Positions 37,001-46,994 of a DNA stretch of 64,000 nucleotides are shown piece by piece. This DNA is from Chimonanthus salicifolius (Eukaryota; Streptophyta; Magnoliopsida; Laurales; Calycanthaceae). The translations under genes and the position numbers were made by a program. Each line of letters starts with the position of its first letter. Position 1 is the stretch's first letter. The stretch is from positions 59,434,962 to 59,498,961 of the forward strand of contig CM023540.1 in assembly GCA_013350335.1 (NCBI GenBank). The letters are read 5' to 3'. The notes below the pieces were generated by a model that was not told where the DNA came from, made no database searches, and worked only from the letters and a program-made list of their open reading frames with translations.

Positions 37001-38043
37001 GAACAAAGTAAAAATATTATAGGTTTCCTACCTTGTTGTAACCACACAACTTATTCGCTGTTTTATGTTTATTTGAATAAGTTATTTGAATCAAATGTTA
37101 TATTTACAAATGGCATGTTTGCATAGACATCTCATGCATAGCATGGGATGATGGGGAAGTAACCGGAGGCCACACTCCGTCGGGGCGTCCGAAAGACCAT
37201 TGTGGGGTACCCTGATGATGAGAATCCCCATCAGGAGGAATCCGGAGGCCACACTCCGTCGGGGCGTCCGAAAGACCACTGTGGGTTACCTTGACGATGA
37301 GAATCCCGTCAAGTGATGGCTATGTTGAATGGTGATGGGTGGGACTCATTACATGTTCATTTCATACATAGCATATTTTTATAGAATTTGTCACACTTGC
37401 ATAACTATTATCCTATTTGTATGTTTTTGACTAACCATGTGGTAGCCCTATTCGGAAACACTACTGGGCGCGTTGATCTAACGCCCTATCTATATCTTTA
37501 GTGGATGATGCAGGGAAAGGAAAGAACGTGGTTGGAGAAGAGGACCAAGTACGAAAACTTGGGCGATTTGAATGATTTCAATGGACTATGAATGGATTAT
37601 ATATGGATTTGTTAGTTGATTATTTGGAACAATGTAATTTGTTAAATTAGATGTTGGCATGTAATAATGTAGTTAATTAGATGCTATGGTTGGATATATT
37701 GAATGGTTTGGAATGAATAGTAGACTAAGGTTATATAATAATTTTGGAAAATAAATAAGGTACTTTGCTATCTGAAAATGGAAATTGAATTAAACATAGG
37801 TTCTATTATAACCTCAGTTAGATCTAGACTAAGTTAATTCCGCTAGATAAATATGTACCATGTGCGGATCAGTTTTATGGACTTAGTTCATACGCACATG
37901 GGCTTGGCCAGTTAAGGGTCGGATTTAGAGATCCGAACTTAACTCGCGTCGTGACACTCCGCCCCGATCACTTATTGATTATTATTATTTAAAAAAAAAA
38001 ATAAACTCTGAAATTTTAACAGTGAAACGGGCGGGGTGTTACA
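34020..38043 (+). repeat. 3' LTR of element B (4024 bp)
   Basis: Near-identical to 24885-28913. Differences I can see: a missing T near 34096, one extra A near 35765, loss of AAAT near 36660, an extra T near 36876, G for A near 36966, A for G at 37019, an extra C near 37229 and single-base losses near 37620 and 37700. Palindrome cluster 35580-36870; U5 hairpin 37910-37944. Confidence 0.95.
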
Positions 38044-38111
38044 TGGCATGGGATGATGATTGTGGAATCCGGAGCCCACACTCTGGTGATATGCTGTGAT
38101 GCAACTGTGAA

Positions 38112-38263
38112 ACCTCCTTAGGTGATGCAGGTCCCGCTAGGAGTAGTATTATGATGATGATAAGACATTGGTCTCCTTAGGCGATGCAGGTCCCGCCAGG
38201 AGAAATGTTATGATGATGAGAAATACATTGGTCTCCTTAGGCGATGCAGGTCCCGCCGGGAGA
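38112..38263 (+). repeat. Three ~60-bp hairpin repeats in LTR H
   Basis: Units begin near 38114, 38173 and 38233. Each forms CTCCT...AGGAG (or GGGAG) with inner GGCG...CGCC; the first unit has GGTG...CGCT, which stays pairable through G-U wobbles. It occupies the LTR position where A/B carry CTTGACG-type hairpins. A CTTGACG...CGTCAAG hairpin follows at about 38282. Confidence 0.85.
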
Positions 38264-38938
38264 AATGTTATTGTGATTTACCTTGACGGTGATAGTCACG
38301 TCAAGTGATGGCTATGTATATGCATGTTGGGAGGGAGTCATTACATGTGCATATTTCATAGCATTGTTTTACCTGTTTTTGATAATCATATATTTGATAT
38401 ATGCATGTTTTACAAGCTAACCATGTGGTAACCCTGATCGGGAACCTACTGGGCGCATTGATCTAACGCCCTAATTCTATCCTCAGAGGAGAATGCAGGT
38501 ACAAGGAAAGGGAAAGAGAAGGTTGATGATAAGGAGGGGAGCCAAGCATAAATGCTTGAATGCTGGAATGAATTTATATTTGATGTTATTTGATACTTTA
38601 TTATGGACATGTAATAATGTAGTTACTTGCATGGTTTGTTTAAGATATTATCGATGGACAGTTGGTTTAAGTTATTTACTAATTAAGACTGGTACTTGCT
38701 ATCTATTCAACCTAATTCCGCAGTTAGTCTAGTTTATTCCGCAAGTCATTGTTTAGTTCCATGTGTGTATTATCTATCATGGTTTAGTCCATGTACACAT
38801 GGGTGGCCAGTTAAGGGTCAGACTTTGGGTAGTCCGGACTTAGCTCGCGTCGTGACGCCACCCGCTCTCTTTCGATGTTTTATTATTATTTTAAAAAAAA
38901 ATTAGACTCTGATTTCTCGGAGAGGGCGGGGCGTTACA

Positions 38939-39720
38939 TTAACATGGTTTACACTCTTAGGTCCATATTCAAAGTCCCTCCATGGGGATTTAACCATACA
39001 TTTAGGTTCATCTTTTTGAATAATCATTTACATCTTCAAAATCAATTAAATTTAACAACACTATCCATTAAACATAACCAATGTTCTTCCATGGGGTTTG
39101 GCCATACATCATGGCCAAACCCTATGGTTCATCATCTTCTCTTAAACCACTTAAACCCATATAAATTCCTAAGTACTTTTCCATGGGGTTCGGCCATACA
39201 ACATGGCCAAACCCTATGGTTCATCATTGGGTCTTTATCCATAATAAAATTAGGGTTTGGCCATGCAATGGCCGAACATGTCCTTGACCACTTTTTTTTC
39301 CTTATTTTTGCAATTTATCGAGCACTTACCAATTCCGCGTCTCCTCCGGTTTCTTTCACCTTCTTGCTCCTTTCCTTCCTTAGCCTCTCTTTCCTTCCTT
39401 CTTGATCTTTGGTCGAGAGTGAGACTTGAGAGAGAAAGGGAGAGTTCGGGCCTTGAGTGATAGCTTGAGATCAAACACTTTTCCAAATCTTTTGTCTTGA
39501 GGACGTGGTCGGCCAAGAGAGGGTTTGAGGGAGAGAAACAACCAAGAGGGAGAGGGAGGGAGTGAATGGAACCCAAGCTTGTTTTGTTCCAATGGGGTGA
39601 TCGGCCAAAGGTGATGCCTTTTCGTAAAGCCCTTTGTGTAACTCCCATTTCCATTAATTTCCCTCCTTAGTGCTCCACTTGGGGGTTTCATCCATGAGAT
39701 GAAACTCCCAAGGCTCCAAC
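38939..39720 (-). repeat. LTR G, fragment 3
   Basis: Continues fragment 2 after the duplicated TTAAC. It holds three palindromes (near 39095, 39187, 39251), an ACTTACCAATTCCGCGTCTCC block matching A near 2468, a GA-rich stretch and GTAACTCCCAT motifs. It ends at element I. The rest of G lies outside the window, so whether G is solo or part of a full element is unknown. Confidence 0.85.
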
Positions 39721-40380
39721 TCTAACACCCGCCCTTTTCACCATAACCAGAGTCTAATTTGTTTTTTTTTTTTTAACGTAAAAGTGACAAAGGGCACGGA
39801 CGTCACGACGCGAATTAAGTTTCGAGCTTCTAAAGCCCGGCCCTTAACTGGCCAACCCTATGCGTGCGTGGAACATAAATCCACGAGTACGGCTCACGCG
39901 TAGAAAGTAAGCTTGCAACACATAAAAATCAATGCCGATGATAATAGACACTATTCTACCAATTTTCATATAACAGGGAAGAGATATCCATTAAATTACT
40001 AAAATGCCCTCATACCGTACTTTCCAAAATAATTTATAAAACATAGCAAGACATCTAAGTTATTACATTTCCGACAAGCTAAATTATACAAATACACATT
40101 TTCCCAAAATAAACTTAAACAAAATAATTAGTCCGCCTTCCCAAGCTCCTAAGCTTGACTCCCGTCCTGTCCTTCCGTTCCGCCATCTCCTGCATCGTCA
40201 ACTAGGGTAGAAGTAGGGCTTTAGACCACGCGCCCAGTAGGACTCCGAGTAGGGCTAACACATGGATTAGTGATAACAAAGCATATAGATAATACATAAC
40301 GAAGACCATAAAATGAATGCTATGCCATGGTTGTCTGTGTTATGAATCCCACCCATCATCCATACCATCATGCTGTCATA

Positions 40381-40556
40381 TCCCCCTTGACGGCAAAACC
40401 TCGTCAAGATACAAACAATCACAAATCATCCCCCTAGACGGCAAAACCTCGTCCAGATATAAAACAATCACAAATCATTCCCCTGGACGGCAAAACCTCT
40501 TCCAGTTATAAAACAATCACAATCCTCCCCCTTGATGGAAGAACCATCATCAAGGT
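40381..40556 (-). repeat. Four ~57-bp hairpin repeats in LTR I
   Basis: In plus coordinates, units centre on CTTGACGGCAAAACCTCGTCAAG-type hairpins. Unit 1 is perfectly paired; units 2 and 3 (CTAGACG/CGTCCAG, CTGGACG/CTTCCAG) have one mismatch each; unit 4 is CTTGATG/CATCAAG, perfectly paired. D and E have two such hairpins at this LTR position. Confidence 0.85.
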
Positions 40557-43050
40557 ATCATAATTACATACAACATCCCTGATACATCAAACACATCAAA
40601 ATATCCCCATGTCTGTTTATCGGTCTCCCCGACGGAGCATGGACTCCGATTTCATTTCATCCTTCCCCTGTCATATCCCTCCCATGCCATGCATGAGATG
40701 TAGATGCCATATGCCATGTAATGAATATAATAACAAACCATGACATTTAAAGAAAATCCCATCAATAAAACATATAACTTGATTACCCAAAATAGATCAA
40801 GCGAAGCCTCCATAATCACATCATAGCATTAAAACCCATTTTAAACCAATCATATGCTTACCGGAATGAATCAAATAAAAACCCCTACATAATACATAAT
40901 TCAAAACCAATCTTAAAACATACCGTATAATTTCCGAAATAATTCAAGGAAACCATCACTCAATCCATGGCTTACAAAAAGGTTAAAATCCTGCCGAATA
41001 CCGACTCGCGTCTTCGTTTCGTTTTCGTCTGATAGTCCGGCTACCGTCACGCGTACTGCCCGCGATATCCAATACTTTATTAAATTTCCAAATCAGTTCA
41101 AGTTTTAACCATTTCTAAGCCCATATGAAAAACCGGTCACTATTTAGGTTTTGTGGGTCCCATGTCATCTATTAAACCTTTTAATCCCATAAATCTTAAA
41201 ATTCGGCCACCCTAGGCTTTATTAATCACTTATAAGGTTATTACATTAGATCCCCTAAGTCCATGATCAATTTCCATGGAATTCTTGAATTTGGCCACTA
41301 ATTACGGTTTTGCCACTACCTCATTTTTCATGCTTAATCACTCATTTATCCATGCATGATTAAGTCCATAATTGATCATAAACTTAGATCCCCAACTTAG
41401 GTCCATTAATGACCCATTGAACCATGTCACATAGCTATTAAAATTAACCATTTAATTAATCCAACCCCCCATTAACTAATCACATACCTACATCCTTCAT
41501 TAGCCCATAAAAATTGACCCTTCCATTAAATCATTACTCTTAGTCATACCTTGAGTCCATAATTGATTCCTCAACCATCTTATTGACCTAATTCCATTAA
41601 TTTAAACTTATACATACACATTTAACTTTAGACCCATTAATGATCTAAAATTTGGGTCATGGGTTCGACCAAACACCATGGCCGAACCCATGATGTTTCT
41701 TTCTCCATTTTTCTTGGATCCATTCATAACATTTTAGATCCACCAATAATCCTTTCTTGAGGGGTTTAAATCATGCATCTAAACCATATTCTCTTATTCA
41801 TTTCATTGCTCCCAAATACGTACATTCACCAAAGTATTAAACCCATTTTTTCTATCCTTTAAACCCATCATTTGATCACCATTTCATCACCATAGGGTTC
41901 GGCCATACACCATGGCCGAACCCATGGTTCATGATCCATCATTTTCTATGCCTCTTGAGGCCACAAAAATTATTCCCACACTCCATGATTTTTCTTTATT
42001 TAAACCCCTTTAATTTTTCCAACATTTACCATTTACAACCCTAAAAATTCATTAGCTACCTTCATTATCTTCCATCCCTTAAAACCCTAACCAATTAATC
42101 CAATACCAAATCACCCACCATGGGGTTCGGCCATACTACATGGCCGAACCCTATGGCCCATGATTTTATTCCAATTACAAACTTCCATGCTCAATTTAAT
42201 AAATTACACCATACATTTAATACTTTTACTTATTTCTTTTCCCTAACCCTAATTCACCCATTTAGGGTTTTCTCCATCTTCCACCCTTCCATTTGATGGA
42301 TTTACATTCCATAGCATAGAATTATCTAACCACCATTAAATTCACAAAAATAAATTCCAATTCTTAAATCCTAAAAATCCAAAATTTCTTGTTTAAGAAA
42401 CTACTCACCATTCGTCGTCTCCTCCGACTTCCGCCGCTCCCGTCGGTTTCCTTAGCCTCCTCTCTCCTTCCTCTTGATCTTTGATAGGTCAAGATCTTTA
42501 ATCAATGGTGGCAACCTCCAACCTTAGGATCGGCCAAAGTAGAGCTTAAATTAAGAGAGGGAAAGGGAGAGATGATGAGAGGGGAGGTGATAACCTTAAT
42601 CTTAGAGTGATCTCCCTCCAAATTCCACTTCTTTCTTCTCTCCTTGAGCTCCTCTCTTTTCTTTCTTTCTCTCCTTCACTTGGACATGGGACGGCAATGG
42701 AGAATGAGAATGGAGTGAAAATGAAGAGAGGATAAAAAAATGGGAAAAAAAAAAAACTCATGACTTATCCCCATTTTTCTTTACATTAAAGACCCCAACC
42801 CAAAGATATTTAAAGATCTTTTATTTGCTTTATGGTGGTGGTTTAGATAACCAGCACCAAGTCCAACGTGTTTCATACTTGAGGTGGGAATGAGGTGGGT
42901 TTTCACCTCTTGGCCACACTTTGACCACTTTCAACCACCACTTTAAATACTTTAATTACTTAATTAATTATATAATTACCTTCGGTTAATCCATTTGTAC
43001 TTAACCTAACTCCATTACTCCACCCATGGTTGACCAAATCAACCATGGTG

Positions 43051-43055
43051 GCCGG
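43051..43055. repeat. Target-site duplication of the D-E composite
   Basis: GCCGG here and at 63468-63472, flanking the outermost LTR ends of the composite. A single TSD around three LTRs means one original insertion. Confidence 0.94.
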
Positions 43056-43433
43056 TGTAAGGTCTCGGAATTTAGGAATTAATATAAATGTGAATATATT
43101 TATTTTAATGATGGAAACTAGAAAATGAGTGGAGTAAATGGTAAATGGGCCAAAATTTGGACAAAGGCCCAAGTGTGGCCCAATAGACTATGGTTTGGAT
43201 TTAAATTTATTTAAATGGTCAATGAGGGTTAAATGGGTCAAAAATGGTCAAATTGGGTCAAATACCCATTTGGGGACCCAATGGGTCAAGATGGTTAAGC
43301 TCTAAGGTAAATGGGTTAGCGGGAAATGTAATTGGGCCATGGGCCCAATGGAGATCCATTTAGAGTGGGCTCAATGAAATTTAATCACCCTAAGTAATTT
43401 GGAATTAAACAATGGTGGTGTGGCCAAGTGGGA

Positions 43434-43521
43434 CCCACCTCCACCTCATCAAGTGAGGTGGCGGGTGGGCCAATGATTGATGGGGCCGGCCACCATGGTT
43501 GACTTGGTCAACCATGGGTGG
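43434..43521 (+). other. Two long hairpins in LTR 1
   Basis: Arms CCCACCTCCACCTC / GAGGTGGCGGGTGGG (43434-43469, one mismatch) and CCACCATGGTTGAC / GTCAACCATGGGTGG (43490-43521, near-perfect). Both recur in LTRs 2 and 3, twice in LTR C and in LTR I. D-E itself is inserted between these two hairpins in LTR I. Confidence 0.85.
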
Positions 43522-44390
43522 AATAATGGGAATTAGGTTAAATAAAAATGAATTAACCTAAGTTAATTACCAAATTAATTAAATACTTAAATTATTAAAT
43601 TGGTGGCTAAATTGGTCAAATGGGAGACCAAGCTACCCCACCTCAAAGGCAAGACACGTTGGGCGTGGTGGTGGTTTAGATAACCACCACCATAAAGAGA
43701 TTAAAATATCTTAAAATATCTTTGGTTGGTGAAAAATTAATATAAAATGTAAATGAGGTCATCAAATGGGGATAAGTTTGATTTTTTTTTCTTTCTCATA
43801 TTCATTTTCACTAACCCCATCCCTCCCAGTCCTCCATTGCCGTCCCATGTCCAAGTGAAGGAGAGAAAAAAAAAGAAAAAAGAGAAGGAGCCCAAGGAGA
43901 GAAGAAAAAAAAATGGAATTTGGAGGGAGTTCACTCTAAGATTAAGGTCATCATCTTCCTCTCATCATCTTTTCCTCTTTTCATCTCTCAAATTCAAACC
44001 TAACATGGCCGATTTTAAGGTTGGGAGTTGCCACCCTTGATCAAAGATCTTGACCTATCAAAGATCAAGAGGAAGGAGAGAGGAGGCTACGGAGATTGAC
44101 GGGAGCGGCGGAAATCGGAGATGTCGGATAGTGAGTATTTTTTTAAACAAGAAATTTTGGATTTTAGGGTTTAAGATTTAGGGCTTGTTTTTGTGAAATT
44201 TAATGGTGGATAGATAATTTTATGCTATGGATTTTAAATCCATCAAATGGAAGGAATGGAAAGTGGGTAAAACTCTAACGGAGAAAAAATTAGGGTTAGG
44301 GAAAAGAAATAAATAAATGTAGTATGTGCATTATATAAATTATGGAATTGAGTATGGAATGGGGTGCTTGGAATAAGAATCATGGGCCAT

Positions 44391-45028
44391 AGGGTTGGCC
44401 ATGTAGCATGGCCGAACCCCATGGTGGGTGATTAGGGTTTGATGAAATTGGTTAGGGTTTAAAGGATGGAAGGCAATGAAGGTTTTTGATTAATGCATTT
44501 AGGGTTCTAATGAATGCATGGGAGTAATGTTTAAAATGGTTTTATGATGAAAATGTGAAAGGATTTTATGGCATTGGAAGACATAAAAGAGAATAAATTA
44601 TGAATCATGGGTTCGGCCATGGTGTATGGCCGAACCCTAGGTTGTTGTGTGTGTGAAGTTAATTAGGGTTTTTAAGGTTAAAGTCATGGAAAAATGGGAA
44701 GAGTAATGGATTTAATATTTTGGCGAATGGAGATATTTGGAGTAAGGAGTGATGAATCATGAACCATGGGTTCGGCCATGGTGTATGGCCGAACCCTATG
44801 GTGAACAATGGTGGATTTAATGGTTGTGATTTATGGAGAAATAAATGGGAAAATGTTAGTAGTTTTGATGGACCCAAAATATGTAATGATACCTTGAAAT
44901 GGTGATTTAAATGCATGATGTAAACCTCTCATGGGAGGACTTGTGGTAGATCTAAAATGTACTAAAGGATCCAAGGAAAATGGGGAACAAGACATCATGG
45001 GTTCGGCCATGGTGTGTGGCCGAACCCA
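44391..45028. repeat. Palindrome cluster in D-E LTR 1
   Basis: Four palindromes near 44391, 44608, 44768 and 44999 with the same GGGTTCGGCCAT / ATGGCCGAACCC arms as the A/B family. In the copy at 44768, flanking ACCAT / ATGGT extends the stem further. Confidence 0.9.
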
Positions 45029-46482
45029 TGACCCATTTTGTAAGTTATTGTATGGGCTAAGGTTGGGTCCATGCTTGTATCTAGATGATGGGAAATTTGA
45101 TTAAATTTAGTGGATGATTTAGGGATGTTAGGTCATGGTCAATGAATCATTAATGGACCTAAGTTAGGGACCTAAGTGGTGGATCAAGTTTGAACTTAAT
45201 CATACCTAGATAAATGAGTACATAATCATGTGAAGGGGTAGTGGACAAAAATGGTAATTATTGGCTAAATTGAAGAAAACCCACTAAGATATGATTTATG
45301 GGCTTGGAAATGGTAAAATATGGACTGATGTGGTAATTTAATAAGGTGTCGGATAGCGCGAACGATACGCGAGTCGGTAGCTGGATTGTCGGACGAATAC
45401 GGGAAAAGGACGCGAGTCGGTAATCGGTAGGATTTCTACCTACTTGTAAGCCATGGATGTGTAATGGTATATTTATCTTATTTTGGTTGATGTTGGGATT
45501 GATCCTAAAAAAAAAAAAAAATTGTTCTATGATTATGGACATTATGTTTAATACTATGGTTTATTATTTTTAAGGTTATGCATTATATGGTAAGGCTATG
45601 TATGGTATATTAAGGGTATGAGATATACATATTACATAGCATAATGCATTACATCTCATGCATGGCATGGGCGGAAAAAAATAAACAAACCGGAGTCCAT
45701 GCTCCGTCGGGGCGACCGAGAACAGGCATGGGGACACCTTGACGAGGCTTTGCCGTCAAGGGGGATATTTTACGGTTGGACATATCTTGACGAGGTTTTT
45801 CCGTCAAGAGGGATATGACAGTATATGGCAGGAATGATGGGTGGGATTCATAACATTGACACCCATGACATATCATTTACTTATATTTTCAGTATATGGT
45901 GGTTTATAGTTTTCACTGTGTTATTATCTGTATGTGGTTATTACTAACCCATGTGCTAGCCCTTCTCGGAATCCTACTGGGCGCGTATTCTAACGCCCTA
46001 CTTCTACCCTAGCTGATGATGCAGGGGATGGCGGACCGGAAGGGCGAGATGGAAGCCAAGCTTAGGAGCTTGGGGAGGCGGATTAATTATTTTGTTTTAC
46101 GTTTATTTTAGAAAAGATGCATTTGTATAGTTAGCTTGTCGGAAATGTAATAATTTAGGTAGTTTGCTATGTTTAGGTAATATTTTGGATAATACAGTAT
46201 ACTGGCATTTTTGTAATTAATTGGGTATTTCTTCCCTGCTATCTGAAGAACTGGTAGGATAGTTCTATTATCATCCGCAGTTATTTTTATGTTCCGTGAG
46301 AGTACTTTCTACGCGTGAACCGTACTCGTGGACTTATGTTCCACGCACGGGTAGGGTTGGCTAGTTAAGGGCCGGGCTTTAGAAGCTCGGAACTTAACTC
46401 GCGTCGTGACGTCCGTGCCCTTTGTCACTTTAAAAAAAAAAAATAGACTCTGGTTTTCGGTAAAAAAGGGGAGGGCGTTACG

Positions 46483-46994
46483 GTTGGTATCAGAGCGAAT
46501 TCGGAAGAATGAATCTCTCGAAGTAAGATTAAGACGGTTGCATGTCTCACTGACGGCTAAGAATCCCAACCGACCGACTCTTCGGAGTCTGATGCACGGG
46601 GGGCCGGGTTAAATTACTTAGATTGACTCAAACTGAAGGGTTTAATCTGAGAACAACATTTGACGGAAAGGGATGATAGCAAGGGAATAAAAAATCAATG
46701 TAAGTTGGAATTATCAAACATAGCAAGTAGGGTTACATTTTCCCGACATGAGAAAACAAATCTAGGTCTTCCCCAAATTTGACGGAATAATGGTAGACTT
46801 ATTGAACGTAGGAGAGAATTCCCCGGTTTCACAAATGGAACGAAACATAGATACTTGGGAAGTTTTTCCCCAAACCAAGTGTGCTTATTTGGCAATCTTC
46901 CCCAAAAATGAGAAACAAAGTATATTGTTTAGTATTTTTTTTCTTTTTCCTCCATTTGAAAAGGAACTAAGTCAGTGTTTTCGATGACTAGGAA
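46483..46994 (+). other. 5' leader of D
   Basis: Contains the primer-binding site, the conserved ~110-bp block with the GACTC-TTCG-GAGTC hairpin (46576-46589) and several CTTCCCC tracts. An upstream ATG (46985) reads ATG-ACT-AGG out of frame into gag, unlike the stopped tiny ORF in A/B. Confidence 0.75.
46485..46496 (+). promoter_or_regulatory. Primer-binding site (initiator-Met tRNA) of D
   Basis: TGGTATCAGAGC two bases after LTR 1; same initiator-Met tRNA match as A and B. Confidence 0.92.

Larger units (their letters stand above)
24885..38043 (+). mobile_element. Complete LTR retrotransposon B (Ty3/Gypsy chromovirus, same family as A)
   Basis: A 13,159-bp element with both LTRs (4029 and 4024 bp), primer-binding site, leader, gag-pol, short 3' region and a perfect 5-bp TSD. 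The LTRs differ at about eleven places by my reading, mostly single-base indels in homopolymers and one 4-bp deletion, with only about four substitutions, so the insertion is recent. The coding region has a 1-bp insertion and one nonsense codon relative to A. Confidence 0.97.
22166..38938 (+). mobile_element. Solo LTR H (about 3.6 kb), interrupted by element B
   Basis: The left part (22166-24884) begins TGTAACACCCCAATTTT; the right part (38049-38938) ends GAGGGCGGGGCGTTACA. The TSD TTAAC flanks the outer ends, and no interior belongs to it, so H is a solo LTR. It is a distinct lineage: palindromes at about 23338-24190, a 60-bp hairpin repeat at 38112-38263, and the U5 hairpin at 38809-38845. 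Element B occupies 24885-38043 within it. No credible protein gene is present. Confidence 0.9.
39721..43055 (-). repeat. 3' LTR of element I, larger segment
   Basis: Reverse complement resembles the D/E LTRs from about 440 bp after their start to their end. It contains the U5 hairpin (39813-39849), a four-unit hairpin repeat (40381-40556), the CGGTCTCCCCGACGGAGCAT block, palindromes near 41663, 41896 and 42124, and a CATGGTTGAC-type hairpin ending at the D-E insertion point. Several hundred bases between palindromes are plain AT-rich DNA. Confidence 0.88.
43056..46482 (+). repeat. D-E LTR 1 (3427 bp)
   Basis: Begins TGTAAGGTCTCGG and ends GGCGTTACG (terminal A to G). Contents: hairpins 43434-43469 and 43490-43521, GA-rich stretch near 43860, palindromes 44391-45028, hairpin array 45738-45809, GGGCG...CGCCC block 45979-45998, U5 hairpin 46363-46399, A-tract near 46432. 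It has more private changes than the other two LTRs, including loss of C in its first palindrome. Confidence 0.93.

Noticed and set aside
38875..39405. A 176-codon ORF spanning the end of LTR H and LTR G fragment 3
   Set aside because: It crosses an insertion junction between two unrelated LTR fragments and contains palindrome-derived peptide pieces.
40381..40556. Spaced repeats in LTR I as a CRISPR-like array
   Set aside because: Plant LTR context, only four diverged units, spacers that are themselves repeated, and no cas genes.
43860..43990. ORF near 43753-44040 with Lys/Glu-rich text as a host gene
   Set aside because: It lies inside LTR 1, arises from A/G-rich low-complexity DNA, and its counterparts in LTRs 2 and 3 change frame and length.
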